A stretch of 6,000 nucleotides of DNA from Candidatus Poseidoniaceae archaeon (GTDB taxonomy: Archaea; Thermoplasmatota; Poseidoniia; Poseidoniales; Poseidoniaceae), in NCBI GenBank assembly GCA_022425585.1, contig JAKMFF010000327.1, forward strand, positions 1 through 6,000, written 5' to 3'. Below the pieces are notes generated by a model. That model saw only the letters and a program-made list of their open reading frames with translations. It had not been told where the DNA came from and made no database searches. The position numbers and the translations under genes are program-made. Each line of letters starts with the position of its first letter. Within the stretch, counting starts at the first letter, position 1. Positions 1 to 6,000 of the stretch are shown here, piece by piece.

Positions 1-1573
1 TTCCGGGCATGGATTACATTGTGCAGGAAGCATTCACTGGAATTTACCCGTGGAGAAACTGGTCGAATTGGCAGTTGCTCGAGGCGAAGGAGTCTACAGT
101 GCTCACAAAGCGTTAGTTACTGAAACTGGTGAAAGAACTGGCAGATCTCCCAACGACAAATACATAGTCGATGAAGCAAGCACCAATTCCGATATCAATT
201 GGGGGGATGTCAATGTTTCAACCGATTTGGCGACCTTTAACAGAATGAGGGCGAAAGTGGTTGATTATTTATCCAAGCAAGAAGATTTGTTTGTCCAAGA
301 CCTATATTGTGGCGCAGATTTTAGTGAAGCCTTACCAATACGGGTCATCAATCAAAATGCTTGGCACAATGCCTTTGCCAGAAATATGTTCATCAGGCCA
401 AGTGCAGACCAAATGAAACACCACTCTCCCGAGTTCACCGTATTTCATGCACCGCATTATGAAGCAAACGCAGAGCAAGACGGGCTAAACTCTCAGTGTT
501 TTGTGATGGTGAACTATGATGCGAAAGAAGTCATCATTGGAGGGACAAGGTATGCTGGAGAAATCAAGAAATCAATCTTTTCAGTTATGAATTTGATACT
601 ACCAAAGAAAGGCATCCTGCCTATGCACTGTTCAGCTAATACCACTGGTGAAAACACGGCCATTTTCTTTGGCTTGTCTGGTACGGGGAAAACCACACTT
701 TCAGCGGACCCAAAGCGCGCTTTAATCGGGGATGATGAACACGGCTGGGGAGCAAACGGAGTGTTCAATTTTGAAGGTGGGTGCTACGCAAAACTCATCG
801 ATTTATCTGAAGAGGACGAGCCAGCAATTTTTGGCACCACTAGAAAATTCGGCTCAATTTTAGAAAATATAGTGATGGATGATAGCGGAGTTCCTGATTT
901 CCATGACACCTCTTTAACCCAGAACACCAGGGGGTCATACCCGATAGAATTCATTGACAATCGAACTACTGATTCTAAAGGGGGGCACCCACAAAATGTT
1001 ATTTTCCTTACTTGTGATGCTTTTGGTGTTTTACCCCCGATTTCTAAGTTAAGCCCAGATCAAGCAGCGTACCACTTTATCTCCGGTTATACCGCCAAAG
1101 TTGCAGGAACTGAAATTGGCGTAAAAGAGCCACAAGCGACATTTTCGGCATGCTTTGGCGAGCCATTTATGCCCATGCACCCAGGCGTTTATGCCGACCT
1201 ACTTGCGCAGAAAATGGAAGAGCATAACGCCACAGCTTGGTTAATCAATACCGGTTGGTCTGGAGGCCCTTATGGTGTTGGCAATCGAATGAAAATTAAG
1301 TACACAAGAGCAATGTTGAATGCCGCATTAGATGGTGATTTAGACAACGTTGAATATGTCAAAGATAGTAGATTTGGCTTTGCCGTGCCAACATCCTGTC
1401 CTGGAGTGCCAAGCGACGTACTACAACCCATCAAAACTTGGAAAAATTCGGATGATTATCACACCTCTGCAAATAATTTGGCAAGTATGTTTATCGAGAA
1501 TTTCAAAAGGTATCAACAAGGAGTCTCAGAAGCAGTAAATGCATCGTCTCCAAAACCATTGTCTGTTAACTGA
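1..1573 (+). CDS. pckA: Phosphoenolpyruvate carboxykinase (ATP), 5' end outside window
   Basis: Converts oxaloacetate and ATP to phosphoenolpyruvate, CO2 and ADP in the cytoplasm, the entry step of gluconeogenesis. Numbering from the first complete codon (base 2), I see the substrate-binding TGRSPNDK near 46-53 (Arg48), the PEPCK-specific block GGTRYAGEIKK (Tyr184, metal-ligand Lys190), MHCSAN (His209), the P-loop GLSGTGKTT at 224-232 (Lys230, Thr231), the metal-binding GDDEHGW at 243-249, and ENTR-type Arg310 (here QNTR). All key residues of the ATP-dependent family are present. A GTG at base 50 is not the start: the frame is open back to the window edge, and the preceding residues IHWNLP match the conserved N-terminal family motif just before the VEKLVE helix. 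About 523 residues are visible; compared with the roughly 540-residue E. coli enzyme, only some 15-20 residues are missing. It ends in TGA, 50 bases before the next gene. Identification is very secure. Confidence 0.97.
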   Translation, partial: SGHGLHCAGSIHWNLPVEKLVELAVARGEGVYSAHKALVTETGERTGRSPNDKYIVDEASTNSDINWGDVNVSTDLATFNRMRAKVVDYLSKQEDLFVQDLYCGADFSEALPIRVINQNAWHNAFARNMFIRPSADQMKHHSPEFTVFHAPHYEANAEQDGLNSQCFVMVNYDAKEVIIGGTRYAGEIKKSIFSVMNLILPKKGILPMHCSANTTGENTAIFFGLSGTGKTTLSADPKRALIGDDEHGWGANGVFNFEGGCYAKLIDLSEEDEPAIFGTTRKFGSILENIVMDDSGVPDFHDTSLTQNTRGSYPIEFIDNRTTDSKGGHPQNVIFLTCDAFGVLPPISKLSPDQAAYHFISGYTAKVAGTEIGVKEPQATFSACFGEPFMPMHPGVYADLLAQKMEEHNATAWLINTGWSGGPYGVGNRMKIKYTRAMLNAALDGDLDNVEYVKDSRFGFAVPTSCPGVPSDVLQPIKTWKNSDDYHTSANNLASMFIENFKRYQQGVSEAVNASSPKPLSVN

Positions 1574-1583
1574 ATAACCGTAC

Positions 1584-1595
1584 TTTGATAACTTA
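1584..1595 (+). promoter_or_regulatory. Possible TATA-like box before the surface-protein gene
   Basis: The stretch TTTGATAACTTA lies about 25 bases before GTG 1615 and about 34 before ATG 1624, roughly where an archaeal TATA box would sit for a leaderless or short-leader transcript. It is a weak match to a TATA consensus and the assignment rests on position alone. Confidence 0.22.
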
Positions 1596-1623
1596 GCGGC
1601 GCGCACAAGAAATTGTGAGAGCC

Positions 1624-4600
1624 ATGCGTAATCTACGATTTTTAGTTGGAATTATGTTCATTATTACTGCATTATCCCCGATAATGACTATCCATAATCC
1701 ACTTAATTTAGAAACATTTGACGAAGAAGAAAGCAAGAATCCATTTGGCGAACCAATCTTATTGGACGATTTAAGAAAGGACATTAGAAATGCGGTTGGC
1801 CAACCCTGCCCAGCAATACAAAATGATGGAGGGTCTCCAGGTGACGCAGGAAATGCAACAACCAATACCGCTAAAGATCTAGGTTCAAACCCCACAACCT
1901 CGTTCACTAGTTGTGCTGACACCACCGATATTGAAGATTGGTATGAATTTACCATGGACCAAGACTACAATATCGAGGTTACCATGTCTAACTATCAAAA
2001 CGATTACGATTTAGCGATTGCTTACGATGATAACGGGTCATACTTTGCCGCAGACACATCATATTACGGCGATCCAGTAGAAACGGTAACTAGTGTTGGC
2101 TCAATAATCGAATCAACACCTGGAACCTATTGGGTAGTTGTGTTTCCTTACAACCAAGGCGCAAGCTCCTCAATTGGCGATTATGATCTAGACATATGGA
2201 CAAACTACACCGAATCATGCGCTGATTGGTTTTCACCACAAAACGATGCAAATACTGGGCAAGACGCCCCTCAAAACTGGTCGGAGTCCCCGACCAACAT
2301 GGGTAACAATGTGACTGCTAGCTACACCGGGTGCCTCGACGGTTCTGATGGCGGCGACGTTTTCGCTTTTGACGTGCCGGTAAATCACACTATTACCGCT
2401 ACTTTAACAATGGATTCTGGAGTAGACTTCGACCTAATAATGCACCAAACAAACGGGACAATAATTGATTCCTCTGGTGGCAGCAATGATGCTGATGAAT
2501 TTATCACATCACTTGATAGCACATTTGAAAATCAACAGGGAACATATTACATCAACGTCACACACTTCTCTGGCAGTGGCAATTATTCATTAGACGTCTG
2601 GACAAATTTTAGCGTCCCAATTCCAAACCTAGCAATCGATAATATTAGTTTTGGACTGGCGGCAAACCCGGGAGATATAGTTCCGGTAGACATAACAGTA
2701 ATCAATGACGGAACTTTAGATTTAACAGATTCTTTCATGGCTGAAGTTATCCTAAGCGTTGATTCAGGACAAACTTGGGTAGATCACAATCTCGGTAATG
2801 CAAGTTGGACCTCAGGTTTGGCAATTAATGCAACCCAAGTTCTTACGGTTAACGGAGCGATACCGACAAATATCGTTGAGGGGGAATACAATGTATTTAT
2901 TGTCCTTGATTCAGACGAAATGGTTGCCGAAAAGAGTGAAACAGATAACGTCGAGTTAGCCGATGACACAATGGAAATTGGTAATTCTGTCAACGCCTGC
3001 GCAACTCCGCAAGATGATGCTGCATCAGGCTCCGATATTGGCGAAACGGTTGCGACATCCTTCGATTTGGGATCTGACCCTGAGCTAGAAGTAAGGGGCT
3101 GTATAGACTCATCTGATGAAGCCGATCTTTACAAGGTGACAATCACGCCTAACCAGCCGCTTGAAGTTACTTTAGTTACCGCACCAATTGACGGCGCAGA
3201 CTTCGACCTTAGCCTCGACTTACCGAATGGCACATCAATTGACACAAGCCTTTCGATAAATGACGATTTCGTCACTCTAGAAGGTACTGATTACGAAAAT
3301 ACCGCAGGAGACTATTACATCAATATCACCTATTGGGGCGGCTTTGGCTCTAGTAATCCTGGTGGAACTTACCGATTACTAATTGGTGAGCCAGACCAGA
3401 CAACATATGTTCCACCGTTTACTTGTGGCAATCAAAACGACCTTGGCTTAGGCCAAGATGCTAGTTCATCCGGAATCCCGCTTGGGACAAATAATCCAAT
3501 CAGTGGTACAGGTTGTTTGAGCAATTCAGATACTGAAGATGTTTACAGCTTCACTATTGACGATTACTACAACACAGAAGTCAGATTTAATGCTTCTATG
3601 TCTGCACCTTTCACAGCTACGCTAACCAATAGTGCTGGCAACTTAGTGGCTTCAGTTGACAACATGAGTTACGGATTGGTCTTTGAGTCTATGGATAACG
3701 AGACCTATGAAGGGCAAACAACAACCTACACACTAACAATCGATTCCAATGGCGGTCAAGGTGATTATGACGTTGAACTTGTAGTCGTTAACCCAGCACT
3801 ACCAGACCTGATTCCAGAATCATTAACCTGTCCTACTACCGAAGCATACACCGATGAAGAGATTACTACTCAATGGATAATTCACAACGCCAGAGGCCCT
3901 GCATTTGGCCAAAGTATGGTTGTTCAAATTGAGTTGGTTGATTCAGATAATGTGACACTTACTACAATGTATTCTTCTGAATTAGAATCAGAAAACCCAA
4001 GTATAAGCAATGCAATGTCGTACGAGCAATCCAGCGTACAAGATAGTTATGCATTCTTTACCATTCCAACCGATACGCCATCAGGAGATTACCGTTGTAA
4101 GTTAATTATTGATAGTAATAATGACGTCACTGAAGCCAATGAATCCAATAACGTTCACTTTTCTGAACCATTCTATGTTCAAAATGAAGATGAATTGTGG
4201 GCTAATGATGTAGATAGAGACGGGTTCAATTCAACCGATGCCGGAGACGGAATTATCGACGACTGTCCTAACAATCCAGGGACCTCAACTGTCGACAGAT
4301 ATGGCTGCCCAGATCTCGATAGTGATGGAGTTTCCAATGATAATGATATCCTGCCAAATGACATGTCTCAGTGGTACGACACCGATGGCGACGGATTCGG
4401 AGACAATCCACTAGGTACTAATGGCGACCAATGTCCAGCTGTTGCTGGAGTCTTCTCGGGAGATGATGGTGTTGGCTGTCCAATTCTAGATTTGGATTCG
4501 GACGGCGTTCTTAATGAGAACGATATCTGCCCTGAAACCCCACTAGGCACGATCGTCGGTTCGGATGGTTGTGAATTGCCCGATGAGCCAGATGAGCCGG

Positions 4601-5022
4601 AAGACAACACAACAGATCCAATCGACCCAGTTGACCCAGTTGACCCAGTTGACCCAACTGAACCCGGGGATGATACGGACTTGGGCGATGATACCACAGA
4701 TTCTACAGATGAAGCAGAATCTGAATCAGGTATATTCGGTATGTCGTATACGCTCATTGGAATAATTGGTGCAGTGATAGTCTTGCTCTTAGTTACGGCA
4801 TTCTTTGTTAGAGGAAGAGGCTCTAAGAATGATGAATGGTCGATGCAGGAGAAGGCGTATTCTGATGCTGGATTCGCCGCAGTAGCGGGTATGCCAGCGC
4901 CGGATACATCAATTACGCCAGAGCAACTCGCTTATGAGCAACAATTAATCGCAGCAGGCTATCCTGCAGACTATGCAAGAGCATATGCAGATCAGCATTT
5001 CCGACCTTGGCTAAAGCAGTGA
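1624..5022 (+). CDS. Large modular cell-surface protein (PPC, CARDB, thrombospondin type 3, C-terminal anchor)
   Basis: Predicted exported protein of 1132 residues; function not recognised. Numbering from ATG 1624: signal peptide (MRNLR, then hydrophobic 6-20); PPC-like beta-sandwiches at about 62-196, 199-331, 459-590 and 601-722; CARDB-like (Ig-type) domains at about 334-453 and 725-853; Asp-rich thrombospondin type 3 calcium repeats at about 862-983 (DVDRDG, DLDSDG, DTDGDG, DLDSDG); a Pro/Asp/Glu/Thr-rich stalk at 984-1039; one membrane helix at about 1043-1062; basic stop-transfer RGRG; and a 70-residue cytoplasmic tail. Topology is therefore outside N terminus, inside C terminus. Each PPC unit has one Cys at its start and another 30-38 residues later. 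Adhesion, substrate binding or protease-accessory roles are all possible; no catalytic domain is visible. GTG 1615, in frame nine bases upstream, is an equally possible start and would fit a leaderless transcript better; ATG is chosen for codon strength. Confidence 0.9.
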   Translation: MRNLRFLVGIMFIITALSPIMTIHNPLNLETFDEEESKNPFGEPILLDDLRKDIRNAVGQPCPAIQNDGGSPGDAGNATTNTAKDLGSNPTTSFTSCADTTDIEDWYEFTMDQDYNIEVTMSNYQNDYDLAIAYDDNGSYFAADTSYYGDPVETVTSVGSIIESTPGTYWVVVFPYNQGASSSIGDYDLDIWTNYTESCADWFSPQNDANTGQDAPQNWSESPTNMGNNVTASYTGCLDGSDGGDVFAFDVPVNHTITATLTMDSGVDFDLIMHQTNGTIIDSSGGSNDADEFITSLDSTFENQQGTYYINVTHFSGSGNYSLDVWTNFSVPIPNLAIDNISFGLAANPGDIVPVDITVINDGTLDLTDSFMAEVILSVDSGQTWVDHNLGNASWTSGLAINATQVLTVNGAIPTNIVEGEYNVFIVLDSDEMVAEKSETDNVELADDTMEIGNSVNACATPQDDAASGSDIGETVATSFDLGSDPELEVRGCIDSSDEADLYKVTITPNQPLEVTLVTAPIDGADFDLSLDLPNGTSIDTSLSINDDFVTLEGTDYENTAGDYYINITYWGGFGSSNPGGTYRLLIGEPDQTTYVPPFTCGNQNDLGLGQDASSSGIPLGTNNPISGTGCLSNSDTEDVYSFTIDDYYNTEVRFNASMSAPFTATLTNSAGNLVASVDNMSYGLVFESMDNETYEGQTTTYTLTIDSNGGQGDYDVELVVVNPALPDLIPESLTCPTTEAYTDEEITTQWIIHNARGPAFGQSMVVQIELVDSDNVTLTTMYSSELESENPSISNAMSYEQSSVQDSYAFFTIPTDTPSGDYRCKLIIDSNNDVTEANESNNVHFSEPFYVQNEDELWANDVDRDGFNSTDAGDGIIDDCPNNPGTSTVDRYGCPDLDSDGVSNDNDILPNDMSQWYDTDGDGFGDNPLGTNGDQCPAVAGVFSGDDGVGCPILDLDSDGVLNENDICPETPLGTIVGSDGCELPDEPDEPEDNTTDPIDPVDPVDPVDPTEPGDDTDLGDDTTDSTDEAESESGIFGMSYTLIGIIGAVIVLLLVTAFFVRGRGSKNDEWSMQEKAYSDAGFAAVAGMPAPDTSITPEQLAYEQQLIAAGYPADYARAYADQHFRPWLKQ
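4624..4656 (+). repeat. 9-bp in-frame tandem repeat encoding Asp-Pro-Val units
   Basis: GACCCAGTT is repeated three times without a mismatch, followed by a partial fourth copy (GACCCA). It encodes the Asp-Pro-Val part of the extended stalk between the thrombospondin type 3 repeats and the membrane helix. Identical codons in each copy suggest recent expansion by slippage, so copy number probably varies between strains. Confidence 0.9.
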
Positions 5023-5064
5023 AGTAGAGGCAATACTCATGACCTGCCGATTATTGGCACAACC

Positions 5065-5547
5065 ATGCAGGTAATGATGAAGACCAGTGCTGGAGATATA
5101 CAGATTAAGCTATACAATGAAGAGGCGCCCAAAACCGTTGAGAATTTTCTCAAACTCGTCCAAATGGGACATTATGATGGACTTCACTTCCATCGAGTAA
5201 TCCAGGATTTCATGATCCAAGGCGGATGCCCGCATTCCAAAGACCCATCTTCTCGTAGAGCGGGCACTGGCGGGCCGGGCTGGCAAATACCTTGTGAGGC
5301 TTCTGCTCTTGCACTAAAGCACGACAGACCAGGAATACTTTCAATGGCTAATGCAGGTAGGAATACTGGTGGATCACAATTCTTCCTTACCACTGTTGCA
5401 ACACCGTGGCTTAACGGTAATCACGCAGTTTTTGGTGAGGTAGTCGGCGGAATGGATGTCGTGAAAAACATTGAGAATTGCCGTAAGTTGCCTGGCGACA
5501 GACCCGCTGAGCCACAACAAATCATCAGTTGTACTGTAGTTGCTTGA
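5065..5547 (+). CDS. Cyclophilin-type peptidyl-prolyl cis-trans isomerase
   Basis: Catalyses cis-trans isomerisation of peptide bonds before proline, assisting protein folding. At 160 residues it is a single cyclophilin domain with no signal peptide or membrane segment, so cytoplasmic. The residues that form the active site in human cyclophilin A are all present: Arg44, Phe49 and Gln52 in HRVIQDFMIQGG, Asn97, Gln105 and Phe107 in NTGGSQFF, and Trp115 and His120 in WLNGNHAVFG. The segment CPHSKDPSSRRAGTGGPGW around 55-73 is a longer loop of the kind I recall from haloarchaeal cyclophilins. ATG 5065 gives MQVMMKTSAGDI; ATG 5074 or 5077 are also possible, since many family members begin at the MKTS equivalent. 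No Shine-Dalgarno is visible. It starts 42 bases after the surface-protein stop and could be read through from it, but no functional link is evident. Confidence 0.96.
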   Translation: MQVMMKTSAGDIQIKLYNEEAPKTVENFLKLVQMGHYDGLHFHRVIQDFMIQGGCPHSKDPSSRRAGTGGPGWQIPCEASALALKHDRPGILSMANAGRNTGGSQFFLTTVATPWLNGNHAVFGEVVGGMDVVKNIENCRKLPGDRPAEPQQIISCTVVA

Positions 5548-5568
5548 GCGCTAGAATTAATTTACAGT

Positions 5569-5586
5569 TTGCTGGTAAGCCAGCAA
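5569..5586. other. Hairpin-forming inverted repeat between cyclophilin and the fumarase fusion
   Basis: TTGCTGG and CCAGCAA form a perfect 7-bp stem around the 4-base loop TAAG, beginning 21 bases after the cyclophilin stop. A T-rich stretch follows (TCGATATTATTT) but there is no clean T run, so a terminator is only a possibility. It could equally be a second protein-binding site upstream of the next promoter. Confidence 0.5.
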
Positions 5587-5590
5587 TCGA

Positions 5591-5604
5591 TATTATTTAA
5601 TAAT
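5591..5604 (+). promoter_or_regulatory. Likely archaeal promoter (TATA box) of the RHH-fumarase gene
   Basis: A pure A/T tract beginning TATTATTTAATAAT lies about 20-33 bases upstream of ATG 5624. TTTAATAA at 5596-5603 is centred about 25 bases before the ATG, the expected TATA spacing if transcription begins at or near the start codon. No Shine-Dalgarno precedes the ATG (bases are AAGCCCAGACT), which fits a leaderless mRNA. The position and composition are seen; use as a promoter is inferred. Confidence 0.55.
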
Positions 5605-5614
5605 TAATTATTAA
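5597..5614. promoter_or_regulatory. 18-bp perfect AT-only palindrome, candidate operator
   Basis: TTAATAATTAATTATTAA reads identically on both strands and ends 9 bases before ATG 5624. It overlaps the likely TATA box. Because the gene it precedes starts with an RHH domain, a family that binds short palindromic or tandem operators as dimers, self-regulation is a reasonable hypothesis. A/T-only sequence yields palindromes by chance more easily than mixed sequence, so symmetry alone is not proof. Confidence 0.5.
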
Positions 5615-5623
5615 GCCCAGACT

Positions 5624-6000
5624 ATGTCCAAACATCGCGTCGGAGACCGTAGAATAATTAGTATTAGTTTGCCAGAAGACTTAGCCTCAAGATTAGATCG
5701 CAGTGTCGGCAAGGGCAAATCCGGTCGAAGTGCCACAATTAGCAAGATGATTGAGACCGCCCTCTCGCCACAATCGCCAAACAAAGTAGAACCAAACTCT
5801 AAGCCCAAGGCAAAGCCATCTGGGGGGTATAGAGTAGAAAGTGACACGATGGGCGACTTGGAGGTTCCAAACGACCGCTATTTTGGTTGCCAAACCGCTC
5901 GTTCGCTGATAAATTTTGATATTGGAGATGATAAAATGCCTAGAGGCGTAATACGATCTTTTGGCATCCTGAAACAAGCCGCAGCCAAGACTAACGTTTC
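5624..6000 (+). CDS. fumC: Ribbon-helix-helix domain fused to class II fumarase, 3' end outside window
   Basis: Class II fumarase interconverts fumarate and malate in the TCA cycle; the 125 complete codons visible cover only its N terminus. Residues 9-47 look like a CopG/Arc-type RHH domain: strand RRIISISLP, helix [12 protein letters not shown], a Gly/Lys turn, then [14 protein letters not shown] as helix two, with basic residues ahead of it. Residues 48-67 are a Ser/Pro/Lys linker. From 68 on, [30 protein letters not shown] and LKQAAAKTN match the fumarase N terminus, closer to FumC than to aspartase. The frame has no stop or shift across the join. There is no ATG, GTG or TTG between Met42 (inside the RHH helix) and Met76 (inside the fumarase motif), so the enzyme has no sensible start of its own. 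The catalytic Ser loop lies beyond the window, so activity cannot be judged. Aspartase or another family member is less likely. Confidence 0.88.
   Translation, partial: MSKHRVGDRRIISISLPEDLASRLDRSVGKGKSGRSATISKMIETALSPQSPNKVEPNSKPKAKPSGGYRVESDTMGDLEVPNDRYFGCQTARSLINFDIGDDKMPRGVIRSFGILKQAAAKTNV

Noticed and set aside
9..11. ATG near the left edge as a gene start
   Set aside because: It is in a different frame from PEP carboxykinase and opens only a short reading frame overlapping that gene.
50..52. GTG as the start of the PEP carboxykinase gene
   Set aside because: The frame stays open to the left edge and the upstream residues (IHWNLP) continue the conserved N-terminal family motif, so the gene is truncated by the window, not started here.
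1593..1955. 120-residue minus-strand frame over the start of the surface-protein gene
   Set aside because: It covers the signal peptide and first PPC module of a well-supported gene and resembles no family.
4368..4757. 129-residue Ser/Gly-rich frame on the minus strand
   Set aside because: It is the complement of the Asp/Pro-rich repeat region of the surface protein; low complexity and no recognisable domain.
5039..5041. ATG 5039 as a cyclophilin start
   Set aside because: It is out of frame with cyclophilin and meets a stop after eleven codons.
5849..5851. ATG 5849 as an independent fumarase start
   Set aside because: It would begin inside the conserved ESDTMG motif and remove residues that fumarases retain, so the longer fused product is favoured.
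5611..5977. Two overlapping minus-strand frames at the right edge (5611-5847 and 5693-5977)
   Set aside because: Both lie opposite the RHH-fumarase frame, whose two domains are recognisable; the minus-strand products are not.

Overview
The window looks like chromosome from a marine planktonic archaeon, most likely a Marine Group II (Poseidoniales-like) euryarchaeon. The reasons are a moderately AT-rich sequence, no convincing Shine-Dalgarno before any start, AT-rich boxes at TATA-like distances from starts (leaderless style), a haloarchaeal-type cyclophilin insert, and a very large Asp/Asn/Thr-rich surface protein with PPC, CARDB and thrombospondin type 3 modules and one C-terminal membrane anchor. 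This lineage call is inference from gene style; no marker gene is present.

Layout, all genes on the + strand and tightly packed: (1) 1-1573, an ATP-type phosphoenolpyruvate carboxykinase (pckA) cut by the left edge; its real start lies outside the window. (2) 1624-5022, a secreted and membrane-anchored modular surface protein of about 1130 residues, function unknown. (3) 5065-5547, a compact cytoplasmic cyclophilin-type peptidyl-prolyl isomerase with its active-site residues intact. (4) 5624-6000, cut by the right edge, one uninterrupted frame that starts as a ribbon-helix-helix (RHH) DNA-binding domain, passes through a Lys/Pro/Ser linker, and continues as the N terminus of a class II fumarase. 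There is no gene-free stretch over 300 bases; the longest gap is the 76 bases between genes 3 and 4, which hold a GC-rich hairpin and an 18-bp perfect all-AT palindrome.

The most interesting point is gene 4 with its upstream region. A DNA-binding domain fused to a TCA-cycle enzyme, directly behind a palindrome that overlaps the likely TATA box, suggests an enzyme that represses its own promoter, in the manner of the proline-catabolic enzyme PutA. Pck and fumarase both act around the oxaloacetate/malate/PEP node of central carbon metabolism, but two unrelated genes lie between them, so a shared operon is not shown. The surface protein and cyclophilin have no evident link to that pathway.
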